DNA of 64,000 bases from positions 6,588,001 through 6,652,000 of the forward strand of contig NZ_CP146101.1 in the NCBI RefSeq assembly GCF_037023745.1, in the 5' to 3' direction. Under the pieces are notes generated by a model. It did no database searches and had not been told where the DNA came from. It worked only from the letters and a program-made list of their open reading frames with translations. The DNA is from Streptomyces sp. SCSIO 30461 (GTDB taxonomy: Bacteria > Actinomycetota > Actinomycetes > Streptomycetales > Streptomycetaceae). Shown one piece after another: positions 28,091 to 36,242 of the stretch. A program made the translations under genes and the position numbers. The stretch's first letter is position 1. Every line of letters starts with the position of its first letter.

Positions 28091-29524
28091 ATGTCTCGGA
28101 CCCCGGCGCCCGCGCCCGCCACCGACAAGACCGGCGGGACCGCCGGCGCTGTCGGTTCCCCGGCGCTCGCGCACAGTCTCAAGCAGCGCCATCTGTCGAT
28201 GATCGCCCTCGGCGGCGTGATCGGCGCCGGCCTCTTCGTCGGCTCCGGTGAGGGCATCGCGGCTGCGGGCCCTTCGATCGTCATCGCCTACGCGGTGTCC
28301 GGGCTGCTCGTCATGCTCGTGATGCGCATGCTCGGCGAGATGTCGGCGGCCAACCCGGCTTCCGGCTCCTTCTCCGTACACGCCGAGCGGGCGCTCGGCC
28401 CCTGGGCGGGCTTCACCGCGGGCTGGGCCTTCTGGGTGCTGCTGTCCGTCGCGGTGGGCCTGGAGGGCATCGGTGCCGCCGAGATCGTCAGCGGCTGGCT
28501 GCCCGGCACGCCGGAGTGGGCCTGGGTCGCACTGTTCATGGCCGTGTTCTGCGGCACCAACCTGGCGGCGGTGAAGAACTTCGGCGAATTCGAGTTCTGG
28601 TTCGCCGCGCTCAAGGTCGGCGCGATCACCCTCTTCCTCGTTCTCGGGGGTCTCGCCATCCTCGGCATGCTGCCCGGCACCGCCGCGCCCGGCGCGGCGA
28701 ACCTCACGGGCGAGGGCGGCTTCCTGCCCAACGGGTCCCAGGGACTGGTCATCGGTCTGCTCGCGTCGGTGTTCGCCTACGGCGGCCTGGAGACGGTCAC
28801 CATCGCGGCGGCCGAGTCCGAGCAGCCGGTGCAGGGCGTCGCCAAGGCGGTCCGAACGGCGATGTGGCGGATCGCGCTGTTCTACATCGGGTCGATGGCG
28901 GTCATCGTCACGCTGGTGCCCTGGGACCACCCGGATGTCGCCAACCCCGACAAGGGCCCCTATGTCACCGCCCTGAACCAGCTCGACATCCCCGGCGCGG
29001 GCACCGTGATGCAGGTGGTGGTGCTGATCGCGCTGCTGTCGGCGATGAACGCCAACATCTACGGCGCCTCCCGTATGGCCTACTCGCTCGTCGCCCGCGG
29101 CCAGGGCCCGAAGGCACTGGGCCGGGTCTTTGGCGGTGTGCCGCGGATCGCCGTGCTGGTGTCCTCGGTGTTCGGCTTCGTGTGCGTGGTGCTCAAGTAC
29201 TGGCGCCCCGACGACGTGTTCCCCTGGCTGCTGAAGATGATCGGCGCGGTGATCCTGGTCGTCTGGCTCTTCATCGCCGTCTCCCAGCTGGTGCTGCGTC
29301 GCCGCACCGAGCGCGAGGCCCCGGAGAAGCTGGTGGTGCGGATGTGGCTGTACCCGGCGCTGACCTGGATCGCGATCGCGGGCATGCTGGGCGTGTTCGC
29401 GCTGATGCTGCGTGAGCCCGGCACCCGCGAGCAGTTGCTCTACACGGGTGGGATGACCCTGATGCTGGCCGTCGGCGGCCTGCTCGTACAGCGGAACCGC
29501 AAGCGGACGCGGTCGGCGGACTGA
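28091..29524 (+). CDS. Amino-acid permease, APC superfamily (477 aa)
   Basis: Twelve-helix proton-coupled transporter of the GABA/aromatic amino-acid permease group. A polar 30-residue N-terminus is followed by LKQRHLSMIALGGVIGAGLF, the helix-1 substrate-site signature, MLGEMSAANPASGSFSVHAE in helix 2, and the helix-6 region SVFAYGGLETVTIAAAESE. Substrate cannot be assigned from sequence alone. It stands alone with a strong terminator 16 bases after the stop. A decayed relative lies about 1 kb upstream (26738-27070). Confidence 0.93.
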   Translation: MSRTPAPAPATDKTGGTAGAVGSPALAHSLKQRHLSMIALGGVIGAGLFVGSGEGIAAAGPSIVIAYAVSGLLVMLVMRMLGEMSAANPASGSFSVHAERALGPWAGFTAGWAFWVLLSVAVGLEGIGAAEIVSGWLPGTPEWAWVALFMAVFCGTNLAAVKNFGEFEFWFAALKVGAITLFLVLGGLAILGMLPGTAAPGAANLTGEGGFLPNGSQGLVIGLLASVFAYGGLETVTIAAAESEQPVQGVAKAVRTAMWRIALFYIGSMAVIVTLVPWDHPDVANPDKGPYVTALNQLDIPGAGTVMQVVVLIALLSAMNANIYGASRMAYSLVARGQGPKALGRVFGGVPRIAVLVSSVFGFVCVVLKYWRPDDVFPWLLKMIGAVILVVWLFIAVSQLVLRRRTEREAPEKLVVRMWLYPALTWIAIAGMLGVFALMLREPGTREQLLYTGGMTLMLAVGGLLVQRNRKRTRSAD

Positions 29525-29539
29525 CGCGCCACCGACCAA

Positions 29540-29587
29540 ATCGAGAGGACCCCCGAACCGCACCCGCGGTCCGGGGGTCCTCTCGAT
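29540..29587 (+). terminator. Strong terminator after the permease gene
   Basis: Perfect 16-bp inverted repeat (29540-29555 with 29572-29587, arm ATCGAGAGGACCCCCG). The 16-base loop contains a further five-base complementary pair (ACCGC/GCGGT), so the stem continues inward. Confidence 0.85.
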
Positions 29588-29629
29588 CACGCACTCCCTC
29601 CACCGGGCCTTGTTGCTGCTAGCCTGCAC

Positions 29630-29646
29630 TTGCGAATACTTTGCAA
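29630..29646 (+). promoter_or_regulatory. Nur-type (nickel-responsive) operator upstream of sodF
   Basis: TTGCGA-ATACT-TTGCAA fits the tTGCaa-N5-ttGCAA Nur box that I recall from S. coelicolor sodF. It is 23 bases upstream of the sodF ATG, where bound Nur would block transcription when nickel is available for the Ni-dependent SodN. Confidence 0.7.
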
Positions 29647-29668
29647 TTAGTGGTCGAAGGGCTTGGAC

Positions 29669-30313
29669 ATGGCCGTGTACACGCTTCCTGAACTCCCGTA
29701 CGACTATGCGGCGCTGGAGCCGGTGATCAATCCACAGATCATCGAGCTGCACCACGACAAGCACCATGCCGCGTATGTGAAGGGCGCCAACGACACCCTG
29801 GAGCAACTGGCGGAGGCGCGGGACAAGGAAGCCTGGGGCTCGATCAACGGTCTGGAGAAGAACCTCGCGTTCCACCTCTCCGGCCACATCCTGCACAGCA
29901 TCTACTGGCACAACATGGCGTCCCCGAAGGACAGTGGCGGCGGTGAGCCGCTGGCAGCGGACGGCGTCGGCGAGTTGGCGGACGCGATCACCGAGTGCTT
30001 CGGCTCCTTCGCCAAGTTCAGGACCCAGCTCTCGAAGGCCTCTGCCACCACACAGGGTTCCGGCTGGGGCGTCCTCGCCTATGAGCCTGTCAGCGGCCGG
30101 CTGATCGTCGAACAGGTCTACGACCACCAGGGCAACGTCGGCCAGGGCTCGGTGCCGATCCTGGTCTTCGACGCCTGGGAGCACGCCTTCTACCTCCAGT
30201 ACAAGAACCAGAAGGTGGACTTCATCGACGCGATGTGGGGCGTCGTCAACTGGCAGGACGTGGCGAAGCGCTATGCCGAGGCGAAGGAGCGCACGCCGTT
30301 GATCACCGCCTGA
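29669..30313 (+). CDS. sodF: Iron superoxide dismutase SodF (214 aa)
   Basis: Dismutates superoxide in the cytoplasm. The four metal ligands are recognisable: His in [12 protein letters not shown] (first ligand region, ~residue 27), His in [10 protein letters not shown] (~75), and Asp/His in [15 protein letters not shown] (~165-169). The sequence [20 protein letters not shown] and the length are those of the Fe/Zn-type streptomycete enzyme. The ATG at 29669 is preferred to a TTG two codons earlier. The Nur box directly upstream indicates repression by nickel. A strong bidirectional hairpin follows about 108 bases after the stop. Confidence 0.96.
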   Translation: MAVYTLPELPYDYAALEPVINPQIIELHHDKHHAAYVKGANDTLEQLAEARDKEAWGSINGLEKNLAFHLSGHILHSIYWHNMASPKDSGGGEPLAADGVGELADAITECFGSFAKFRTQLSKASATTQGSGWGVLAYEPVSGRLIVEQVYDHQGNVGQGSVPILVFDAWEHAFYLQYKNQKVDFIDAMWGVVNWQDVAKRYAEAKERTPLITA

Positions 30314-30420
30314 GGCGGGCTCGGATGTCCGCCCGGCCGAAGGCCGGGGGAACCGGCCCTCCGGAAGGAGGCGTCCTGCTCGTGATCGTCTTCTCTACCT
30401 TCACTTGCAGGCGGATGGAG

Positions 30421-30459
30421 GAAGGGCCCCCGCGAGGACAGGACTCGCGGGGGCCCTTC
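30421..30459. terminator. Terminator between sodF and pepN
   Basis: Perfect 16-bp inverted repeat (30421-30436 with 30444-30459, arm GAAGGGCCCCCGCGAG) with a seven-base loop, followed by TTCT. Confidence 0.8.
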
Positions 30460-30553
30460 TGTGTGCCCCGTCGGCCCGCCCCGGGCCGACGGCACGGCCG
30501 TCCGGGCCCATGCGAGGATCAGTGCCGTTCGAACGAGACACAAAGGAGTGGCC

Positions 30554-33115
30554 GTGCCCGGAGAGAATCTGTCCCGCGACGAGGCCGACGAACGGGCCGC
30601 GCTGCTGTCCGTCGACGGGTACGAGGTCTTCCTCGACGTGCGGTCCGCCGCCGAGGAACAGGCGCCGGAGCCCAGGACGTTCCGCTCGGTGACGACGATC
30701 CGCTTCCGCGCGGCCGAGCCGGGTTCCGCGAGCTTCGCCGATCTGATCGCCCCTTCGGTCACCGCCGTGACCCTGAACGGCGAGGAGCTCGACCCGGCCG
30801 TCGTCTTCGACGGCTCACGGGTGGCGCTTCCCGCGCTGCGCGCGGAGAACGTGCTGGTGGTCGACGCCCAGTGCGCGTACAGCCGCACCGGCGAGGGCCT
30901 GCACCGGTTCGTCGACCCGGAGGACGGGGAGGTCTACCTCTACACGCAGTACGAGCCCGCCGACGCCCGCCGGGTGTTCGCCAACTTCGAGCAGCCGGAC
31001 CTCAAGGCTCCCTACCGTTTCGAGGTGACCGCGCCTGAGGACTGGACGGTCTGGAGCAACGAAGCCGTCGCATCCCGGGACGGCGGCACCTGGCGGTTCG
31101 TCGAGACCAAGCCGATCTCGACGTACATCACCGCTGTCGTCGCCGGCCCCTACCACCACGAGAGCGACCTCTACACCCGCGTACTGCCCGACGGGAGCAC
31201 GCTCGAGATCCCGCTCGGCGCCATGTGCCGCAAGTCACTCGCCAAGCACTTCGACGCCGACGACATCTTCCTGGTCACCAAGCAGGGTCTCGACTTCTTC
31301 CACGAGCACTTCGACTACCCGTACCCCTTCGGGAAGTACGACCAGGCCTTCGTGCCCGAGTACAACCTCGGGGCGATGGAGAACCCGGGGTGTGTGACCT
31401 TCCGTGAGGAGTTCGTCTTCCGCGGCAAGGTGACCCAGGCGTCGTACGAGCGGCGCGCCAACGTGATCCTGCACGAGATGGCGCACATGTGGTTCGGCGA
31501 TCTGGTCACCATGCGCTGGTGGGACGACCTGTGGCTGAAGGAGTCCTTCGCGGACTTCATGGGATCGCTCTCGATGGTCGAGGCCACCCGCTTCCGCAAC
31601 GGCTGGGTGACCTTCGCGAACAACCGCAAGGCCTGGGCGTACCGCGCGGACCAGCTGCCGTCCACGCACCCCATCACGGCGGACATCCGTGACCTCGAGG
31701 ACGCGAAGCTCAACTTCGACGGCATCACCTACGCCAAGGGCGCGTCGGTGCTGAAGCAGCTGGTGGCCTACGCGGGCCGGGACGCCTTCCTTGAGGGTGT
31801 CCGGCGCTACTTCAAGCGGCACGCGTACGGGAACACCCAGCTCGGCGATCTGCTGTCGGTGCTGGAGGAGACCTCGGGCCGGGACCTGGCCGCCTGGTCG
31901 CGCTCCTGGCTGGAGACCGCAGGCGTCAACACGCTCACCCCGGTGGCCGTGTACGACGCCGAGGGACGGATCACCGAACTCGCGGTGCTCCAGAAGGGCG
32001 ACGAACTCAGGCCGCACCGGGTGGCGGTGGGGCTGTACCGGCTCGAAGGGTCGGACCTGGTGCGTTACGCGCGGGCCGAGGTGGACGTCGTCGGGGCGCG
32101 GACCGTCGTGGCCGAGCTCGCCGGGGCGGAGCGTCCCACGCTGGTCCTGGTCAACGACGACGACCTCACCTACTGCAAGATCCGTTTCGACGAGGTCTCA
32201 CTCGACACCCTGCGCTCGCACCTGGGGGCGATCACCGATCCGCTGGCCCGTGCGCTGTGCTGGTCGGCGCTGTGGAGCATGACCCGCGACGCACTCATGC
32301 CGGCGCGGGACTTCGTGGCCGTGGTGATGGACTTCGCCGGCCGGGAGTCGGACATGGGCGTGCTCCAGATGGTGCACGCCTGGGCGCGCACCGCGCTGGT
32401 GCACTACGCCGCCCCGTCCTGGCGTGAGGAGGGCGGCCGGCTGCTGTCCGCGTGCGCGCTGCGCGAGCTGCGGCTCACCGAGCCGGGCAGCGAGCACCAA
32501 CTGACCTGGGCGCGCTTCTTCGCGGCGACGGCCACGACCCACGCCGACTTCCAGCTGCTCCAGGGACTGCTCGACGGCAGCGCGCGGATCGACGGCCTCG
32601 ATGTCGACCAGGAGCTGCGCTGGGCGCTGCTGGAGCCGCTGGCCGCACACGGGGTGACCGACGAGGCGGCGATCGGTGCGGAGCTGGCCCGCGACGACAC
32701 CGCTTCCGGCAAGCGCCACCAGGTCCGGTGCCTGGCGGCGCGCCCTTCGGCGGCGGTCAAGGACCAGGCATGGGCGCAGGTGGTGGAGTCCGACGCGCTC
32801 TCCAACGCCCTGGTGGCGGCGACGATTTCCGGCTTCGCGCAGGCGTCGCAGCGCGAGTTGATCGCGCCCTACACGCGGAAGTACTTCGACTCGATCGAAC
32901 GGGTGTGGGCGGAGCGGTCGATCCAGATCGGCATGGACGTGGTGCAGGGGCTGTTCCCCGGCCTCCAGGACGACCAGGCCACCCTGGACGCGGCGGACGG
33001 CTGGCTGGCCTCGCACCCCGATGCCGCTCCGGCGCTGCGCCGTCTGGTCATCGAGGAGCGCGACGATCTCGCCCGCGTGCTGCGCGCCCAGCAGCGGGAC
33101 GCGGTACGGGACTGA
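30554..33115 (+). CDS. pepN: Aminopeptidase N, first paralogue (853 aa)
   Basis: M1-family zinc aminopeptidase that removes N-terminal residues from peptides in the cytoplasm (no signal peptide). The zinc site is H307-E308-MA-H311 with E330 (WLKES) as third ligand, and the exopeptidase motif GAMEN is present (GAMENPG). The C-terminal ~350 residues form the ERAP1-like helical domain. The start is the GTG at 30554 (VPGENLSRDEADERAALL) with AAAGGAG five bases upstream. It is a clear paralogue of the gene at 41066-43636, sharing most landmarks but diverged (MRWWDDLWLKES against MEWWNDLWLNES). Two tandem hairpins follow. Confidence 0.95.
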   Translation: MPGENLSRDEADERAALLSVDGYEVFLDVRSAAEEQAPEPRTFRSVTTIRFRAAEPGSASFADLIAPSVTAVTLNGEELDPAVVFDGSRVALPALRAENVLVVDAQCAYSRTGEGLHRFVDPEDGEVYLYTQYEPADARRVFANFEQPDLKAPYRFEVTAPEDWTVWSNEAVASRDGGTWRFVETKPISTYITAVVAGPYHHESDLYTRVLPDGSTLEIPLGAMCRKSLAKHFDADDIFLVTKQGLDFFHEHFDYPYPFGKYDQAFVPEYNLGAMENPGCVTFREEFVFRGKVTQASYERRANVILHEMAHMWFGDLVTMRWWDDLWLKESFADFMGSLSMVEATRFRNGWVTFANNRKAWAYRADQLPSTHPITADIRDLEDAKLNFDGITYAKGASVLKQLVAYAGRDAFLEGVRRYFKRHAYGNTQLGDLLSVLEETSGRDLAAWSRSWLETAGVNTLTPVAVYDAEGRITELAVLQKGDELRPHRVAVGLYRLEGSDLVRYARAEVDVVGARTVVAELAGAERPTLVLVNDDDLTYCKIRFDEVSLDTLRSHLGAITDPLARALCWSALWSMTRDALMPARDFVAVVMDFAGRESDMGVLQMVHAWARTALVHYAAPSWREEGGRLLSACALRELRLTEPGSEHQLTWARFFAATATTHADFQLLQGLLDGSARIDGLDVDQELRWALLEPLAAHGVTDEAAIGAELARDDTASGKRHQVRCLAARPSAAVKDQAWAQVVESDALSNALVAATISGFAQASQRELIAPYTRKYFDSIERVWAERSIQIGMDVVQGLFPGLQDDQATLDAADGWLASHPDAAPALRRLVIEERDDLARVLRAQQRDAVRD

Positions 33116-33125
33116 GCTGAGCTGC

Positions 33126-33204
33126 TGCGAGCCGACGCGATCGGCTCGCAGAGCCGGCCCGGAGCGAACCTACGGCGCCGGTACCGGTCTCCCGGTACCG
33201 GCGC
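33126..33204 (+). terminator. Two tandem hairpins after the first pepN
   Basis: First hairpin: 10-bp arms TGCGAGCCGA at 33126-33135 and 33141-33150, loop CGCGA. Second: 12-bp arms GCGCCGGTACCG at 33175-33186 and 33193-33204. The first starts ten bases after the pepN stop. Confidence 0.75.
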
Positions 33205-33575
33205 GGCGGGCCCGACCTCACCCAGGTCGACTCACCGCGGCAGAAGCGCGTGATGCGCTTCGGGCTGCGGCGGGTGTGCGGTGGCGAGGCGGCACGGACG
33301 GGCGCTCGGTCAGGCTGCCGGGCGCGGCCACTCCGATGGCCGAAGGGCAGACCACGACCGCGCTCCCCCACGGTGGACGCTCGCCTACTTCTCCGTGGTC
33401 ACGCTCCACGGGGTCACCAGGCTTCGGCGGACGACCTGGCGGCGATGTCGGCGCCGGTGAGCACAGCGCCTGATCGGCTTTCGAACTACCGTACTTTAGG
33501 GCGGTGTTGTCCGGAAATATCGACGACCGTGTAACAGCGGTTAGAAGGCATACGGAGCCAGGGAATTGGCGCACC
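33205..33575. other. Non-coding stretch before the AbiEi-like gene
   Basis: About 370 bases with no convincing reading frame, repeat or RNA. A TTTAGGG sequence near 33495 could be part of a promoter for the next gene; I cannot define it further. Confidence 0.4.
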
Positions 33576-34601
33576 ATGAACCCCAACACCCCTCTCTACC
33601 CTTCCCCTTTGAACCTTCGGTCCGATGTGCGTAGCCGAGTACTGACCGCCACCCAGCTCCGAGCGCACGGAGTGCCCGCGGACCGGGCCGCCGAGCAGTG
33701 CGGGCTCGGCGGGCCATGGCAGCAGGTGCTGCCCGGTGTGTACGTGCTGCACCGGAGGCCGCTCACCAGCGAGGAGCGGCTGAACGCGGTAATGGCGTAC
33801 GCCGGAAGGCCCGTAGGCGGCGGGGAGGCCATGATCACCGGGCTGGCGGCACTGGCGCTGCGCCGATTCGCGTCCGTACCGGCCCTGCCCTTGCTGAGCC
33901 GGATCGATGTGCTGGTGCCGCACACCCGGCGACTCCGGTCGGCGGGCTGCGCCCGGCTGATCCGCACCCAGTCGCCGCCGAGGCCCGAGTACCTCGCCGG
34001 ACTGCCGGTCGCCCCGGTGCCCCGAGCGCTCGCAGACGCGGTCGCGCGTCTGACCGACGCGACCTCGGTGCGCCGACTGCTCACCGAGGCGGTGCGGGCC
34101 GGATACTGCGAACCGGCCGCCGTGGTCGGGGAGCTGGACCGCGCGCGGCTGCTGTCCAGGCCCCATCTGGTGGACGCGGTGGACTCCCTGCTGGCCGAGG
34201 GGCGGACCCTGGCCGAGGACCGGCTCTACGAGCTGATCCACCTGTACGGGCTGCCCGACCCGGTCTGGAACGTCGATCTGCGACTGTCCGGCGGCCCGCG
34301 TCTCGGCAGTGTCGACGCCTACTGGCCCGAGCAGGCGATCGCCCTGGAGCTGGACACCCGAGCCCCGCGCCCGCCCCGCGCAGCGGGGGACGAGCGCGGG
34401 GGCGGGCCTGGCCCGGACCTGGAGTGGCCCGCGTACAGCCGCAAGCGGGAGCATCTGGAGCGCCTCGGCATCACGGTGGTGCACGTCTCACCGAAGCGCC
34501 TGCGGGACGCCCCCGCCCAGCAGGCGGCGGTGATCCGCACTGCGTTGATGGCCTCACCGCACCGGGAGCCCGCCGCCTATGTCGTGGTACTCCCCCGTTG
34601 A
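33576..34601 (+). CDS. AbiEi/DUF559-type protein: winged-helix N-terminus and VSR-like nuclease C-terminus (341 aa)
   Basis: The N-terminal ~100 residues resemble the AbiEi antitoxin-type winged helix (LTATQLRAHGVPADRAAEQC, LPGVYVLH). The C-terminal region has the DUF559/VSR restriction-endonuclease-like pattern: SVDAYWPEQAIALELD carries an acidic cluster, and KREHLERLGITVVHVSPKRL closes it. No partner toxin gene (AbiEii type) is adjacent, so it is an orphan; in actinobacteria such proteins are common and of unknown function. The nuclease core contains a 20-residue Arg/Pro/Gly-rich insertion after LELD. The ATG at 33576 was chosen for the family start; its ribosome-binding site is weak (AGGGAA, distant), so the start is uncertain. 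Confidence 0.72.
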   Translation: MNPNTPLYPSPLNLRSDVRSRVLTATQLRAHGVPADRAAEQCGLGGPWQQVLPGVYVLHRRPLTSEERLNAVMAYAGRPVGGGEAMITGLAALALRRFASVPALPLLSRIDVLVPHTRRLRSAGCARLIRTQSPPRPEYLAGLPVAPVPRALADAVARLTDATSVRRLLTEAVRAGYCEPAAVVGELDRARLLSRPHLVDAVDSLLAEGRTLAEDRLYELIHLYGLPDPVWNVDLRLSGGPRLGSVDAYWPEQAIALELDTRAPRPPRAAGDERGGGPGPDLEWPAYSRKREHLERLGITVVHVSPKRLRDAPAQQAAVIRTALMASPHREPAAYVVVLPR

Positions 34602-34618
34602 CCCCCGCGGCCCCGCGG

Positions 34619-35800
34619 TCAGCAGAACTCCGCCTCCATCACGGCAGCCGTGTCTCCCACCCAGTCACTGTTGAAGTTCATGGCGAGGGCGTGACCGCCG
34701 TCCCGGGTGACGACGGCTCCCGACGAGGAGCCGTGGATGCCTCCCCCATGCCCCCAGACCTCCTTGCCGCACGACAACTTCACCGCCATCAGCCCGAGCC
34801 CGTACCGGAGGTTCGGTGCGTCCTCACCCGTCGACAGGGTCGTGGTCATCTTCTTCAGCTGCGCCTTCGGCAGCAGCCGCCCGCCGAGCAGTACCCGGTA
34901 GAAGCGGTTGAGGTCGCCGGTCGTGGAGATCATCTCGCCGGCCGATCCGGCGGCCGACGGGTTCAGCTCGGTGACATCGTGGATGGTGTGGCTCGGCTGG
35001 GGGCCGACCAGGGTCGAATACGCCCGTCCGCTGGGACCCGGCAGCCATGGGCGGACGCCGGGGACAGAGGTGCCGCGCAGCCCCAGCGGGCGCAGGATCC
35101 GGCGCTCGACCTCCGAGCCGTAGGGGCGACCGGTCGCCTTCTCGATGACCAGTCCGGCGAGCGTGAAATTGGTGTTGGAGTACTGCCAGCCGGTGCCCGG
35201 GGCGAAGTTCGGGCGGTGGCCCATGGCGAGCCGGACCAGTTCACGCGGGGTGTAGGTGTCGTAGCGATGCTCGAAGAAGCCCGGCCCGAAGACCTTCTCC
35301 GAGAACCCCGGATCCTCGGTGTAGCTGTAGAGGCCGCTGCTGTGGTTGAGGAGCTGTCGCAGGGTGATGGCCCGCCCGTCGTTGCCGTTGCCCCGCACCA
35401 GCCCGGGCAGCCAGCGCTCCACGGTGTCGTCGAGGCTCAGTCTCCCTTCGGCCTCCAGCTGGAGGACGACCGTGGCCACGAACGTCTTGGTGATGGAACC
35501 GACGCGGAAGCGGTCTTCGGGCCGGCGCTCACGTCCGGTGGTGCGGTCGGCCACGCCCGCCTCGCCGTTCCAGACGCGGTGCCCGGCTCTGGCCGCCTGT
35601 GCGAGCGCACCCGGCACCCCCTCGGCGACGGCCGCCTCCAGCGCCTGCTGGGTGCGCTCGTGCTCGGAGGGCGGCCTGGGGGTGGCGCCGGCCGCTGCCA
35701 CGGGCGTGACGAGCGCGGTGCCGACGAGCGCGGCCCCCACCGCTGCGGCGAGCACCGACCGGATCATGCGAACAGGACGTACGGTCAGACGCACGGTCAT
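34619..35800 (-). CDS. Secreted serine hydrolase, class C beta-lactamase / D-Ala-D-Ala carboxypeptidase type (393 aa)
   Basis: Penicillin-binding-type serine hydrolase of the R61 carboxypeptidase / class C beta-lactamase clan. A signal peptide occupies about residues 1-37 (VRMIRSVLAAAVGAALVGTA, then PVAAAGA). The nucleophile is in SITK (VGSITKTFVAT), the second motif is YSN (WQYSNTNFTLAG) and the third is HGG (VWGHGGGIHGSSSG). It may trim wall peptides or act as an esterase. The ATG at 35800 has AGGAG seven bases upstream. It is convergent with the AbiEi-like gene (17-base gap) and divergent from the large subtilase gene. Confidence 0.92.
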   Translation of the reverse strand: MTVRLTVRPVRMIRSVLAAAVGAALVGTALVTPVAAAGATPRPPSEHERTQQALEAAVAEGVPGALAQAARAGHRVWNGEAGVADRTTGRERRPEDRFRVGSITKTFVATVVLQLEAEGRLSLDDTVERWLPGLVRGNGNDGRAITLRQLLNHSSGLYSYTEDPGFSEKVFGPGFFEHRYDTYTPRELVRLAMGHRPNFAPGTGWQYSNTNFTLAGLVIEKATGRPYGSEVERRILRPLGLRGTSVPGVRPWLPGPSGRAYSTLVGPQPSHTIHDVTELNPSAAGSAGEMISTTGDLNRFYRVLLGGRLLPKAQLKKMTTTLSTGEDAPNLRYGLGLMAVKLSCGKEVWGHGGGIHGSSSGAVVTRDGGHALAMNFNSDWVGDTAAVMEAEFC

Positions 35801-36242
35801 GCGGGAACTCCTGTCTACGCGTGCTGTTGGGCGGATCAGAGGTGGTTCGACCGGAAGAACTCCGCCCGATGCCGCCGGGTTGACCGGCATCCCCGGGTTG
35901 AGCGGGTTTCAGCCGTTCCCGTGACGAGCCCCGGGCACCCTGCCCGCCCGGGGCCGCTCCCGCCACGCGCGCACACGACGAACACACCGCGATCCACATC
36001 ACGGCGGGCACCGCAATCGGGAATCCCCCAGCCCATCCCTTGACCACCCCTCGAAACCGAACGACCGAATGTCCGGTATCAGGATGGTTCGCCCCCTCGA
36101 CCCATGTCACGCCAGTGGCGGATGTACGCCATCAACCCTTCACGTCTCCGTCAACTCTCCACAAACACCCGTCTCTTACGAAAAGGTAAGCGGTCATCCG
36201 GCACCGAAATCCGGACCCTCTCTTTCACTTACAGGGATGTAG
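35801..36242. other. Divergent intergenic region, serine hydrolase / subtilase
   Basis: 442 bases between two divergent secreted-enzyme genes. It must carry both promoters. I see no gene, no clear -10/-35 pair and no strong hairpin; the last ~100 bases before the subtilase are relatively A/T-rich for this genome. Confidence 0.5.

Noticed and set aside
28019..30184. 721-codon minus-strand open frame over the permease and sodF
   Set aside because: It crosses a terminator and two well-supported plus-strand genes and has a His/Arg/Gln-rich, non-protein-like composition.
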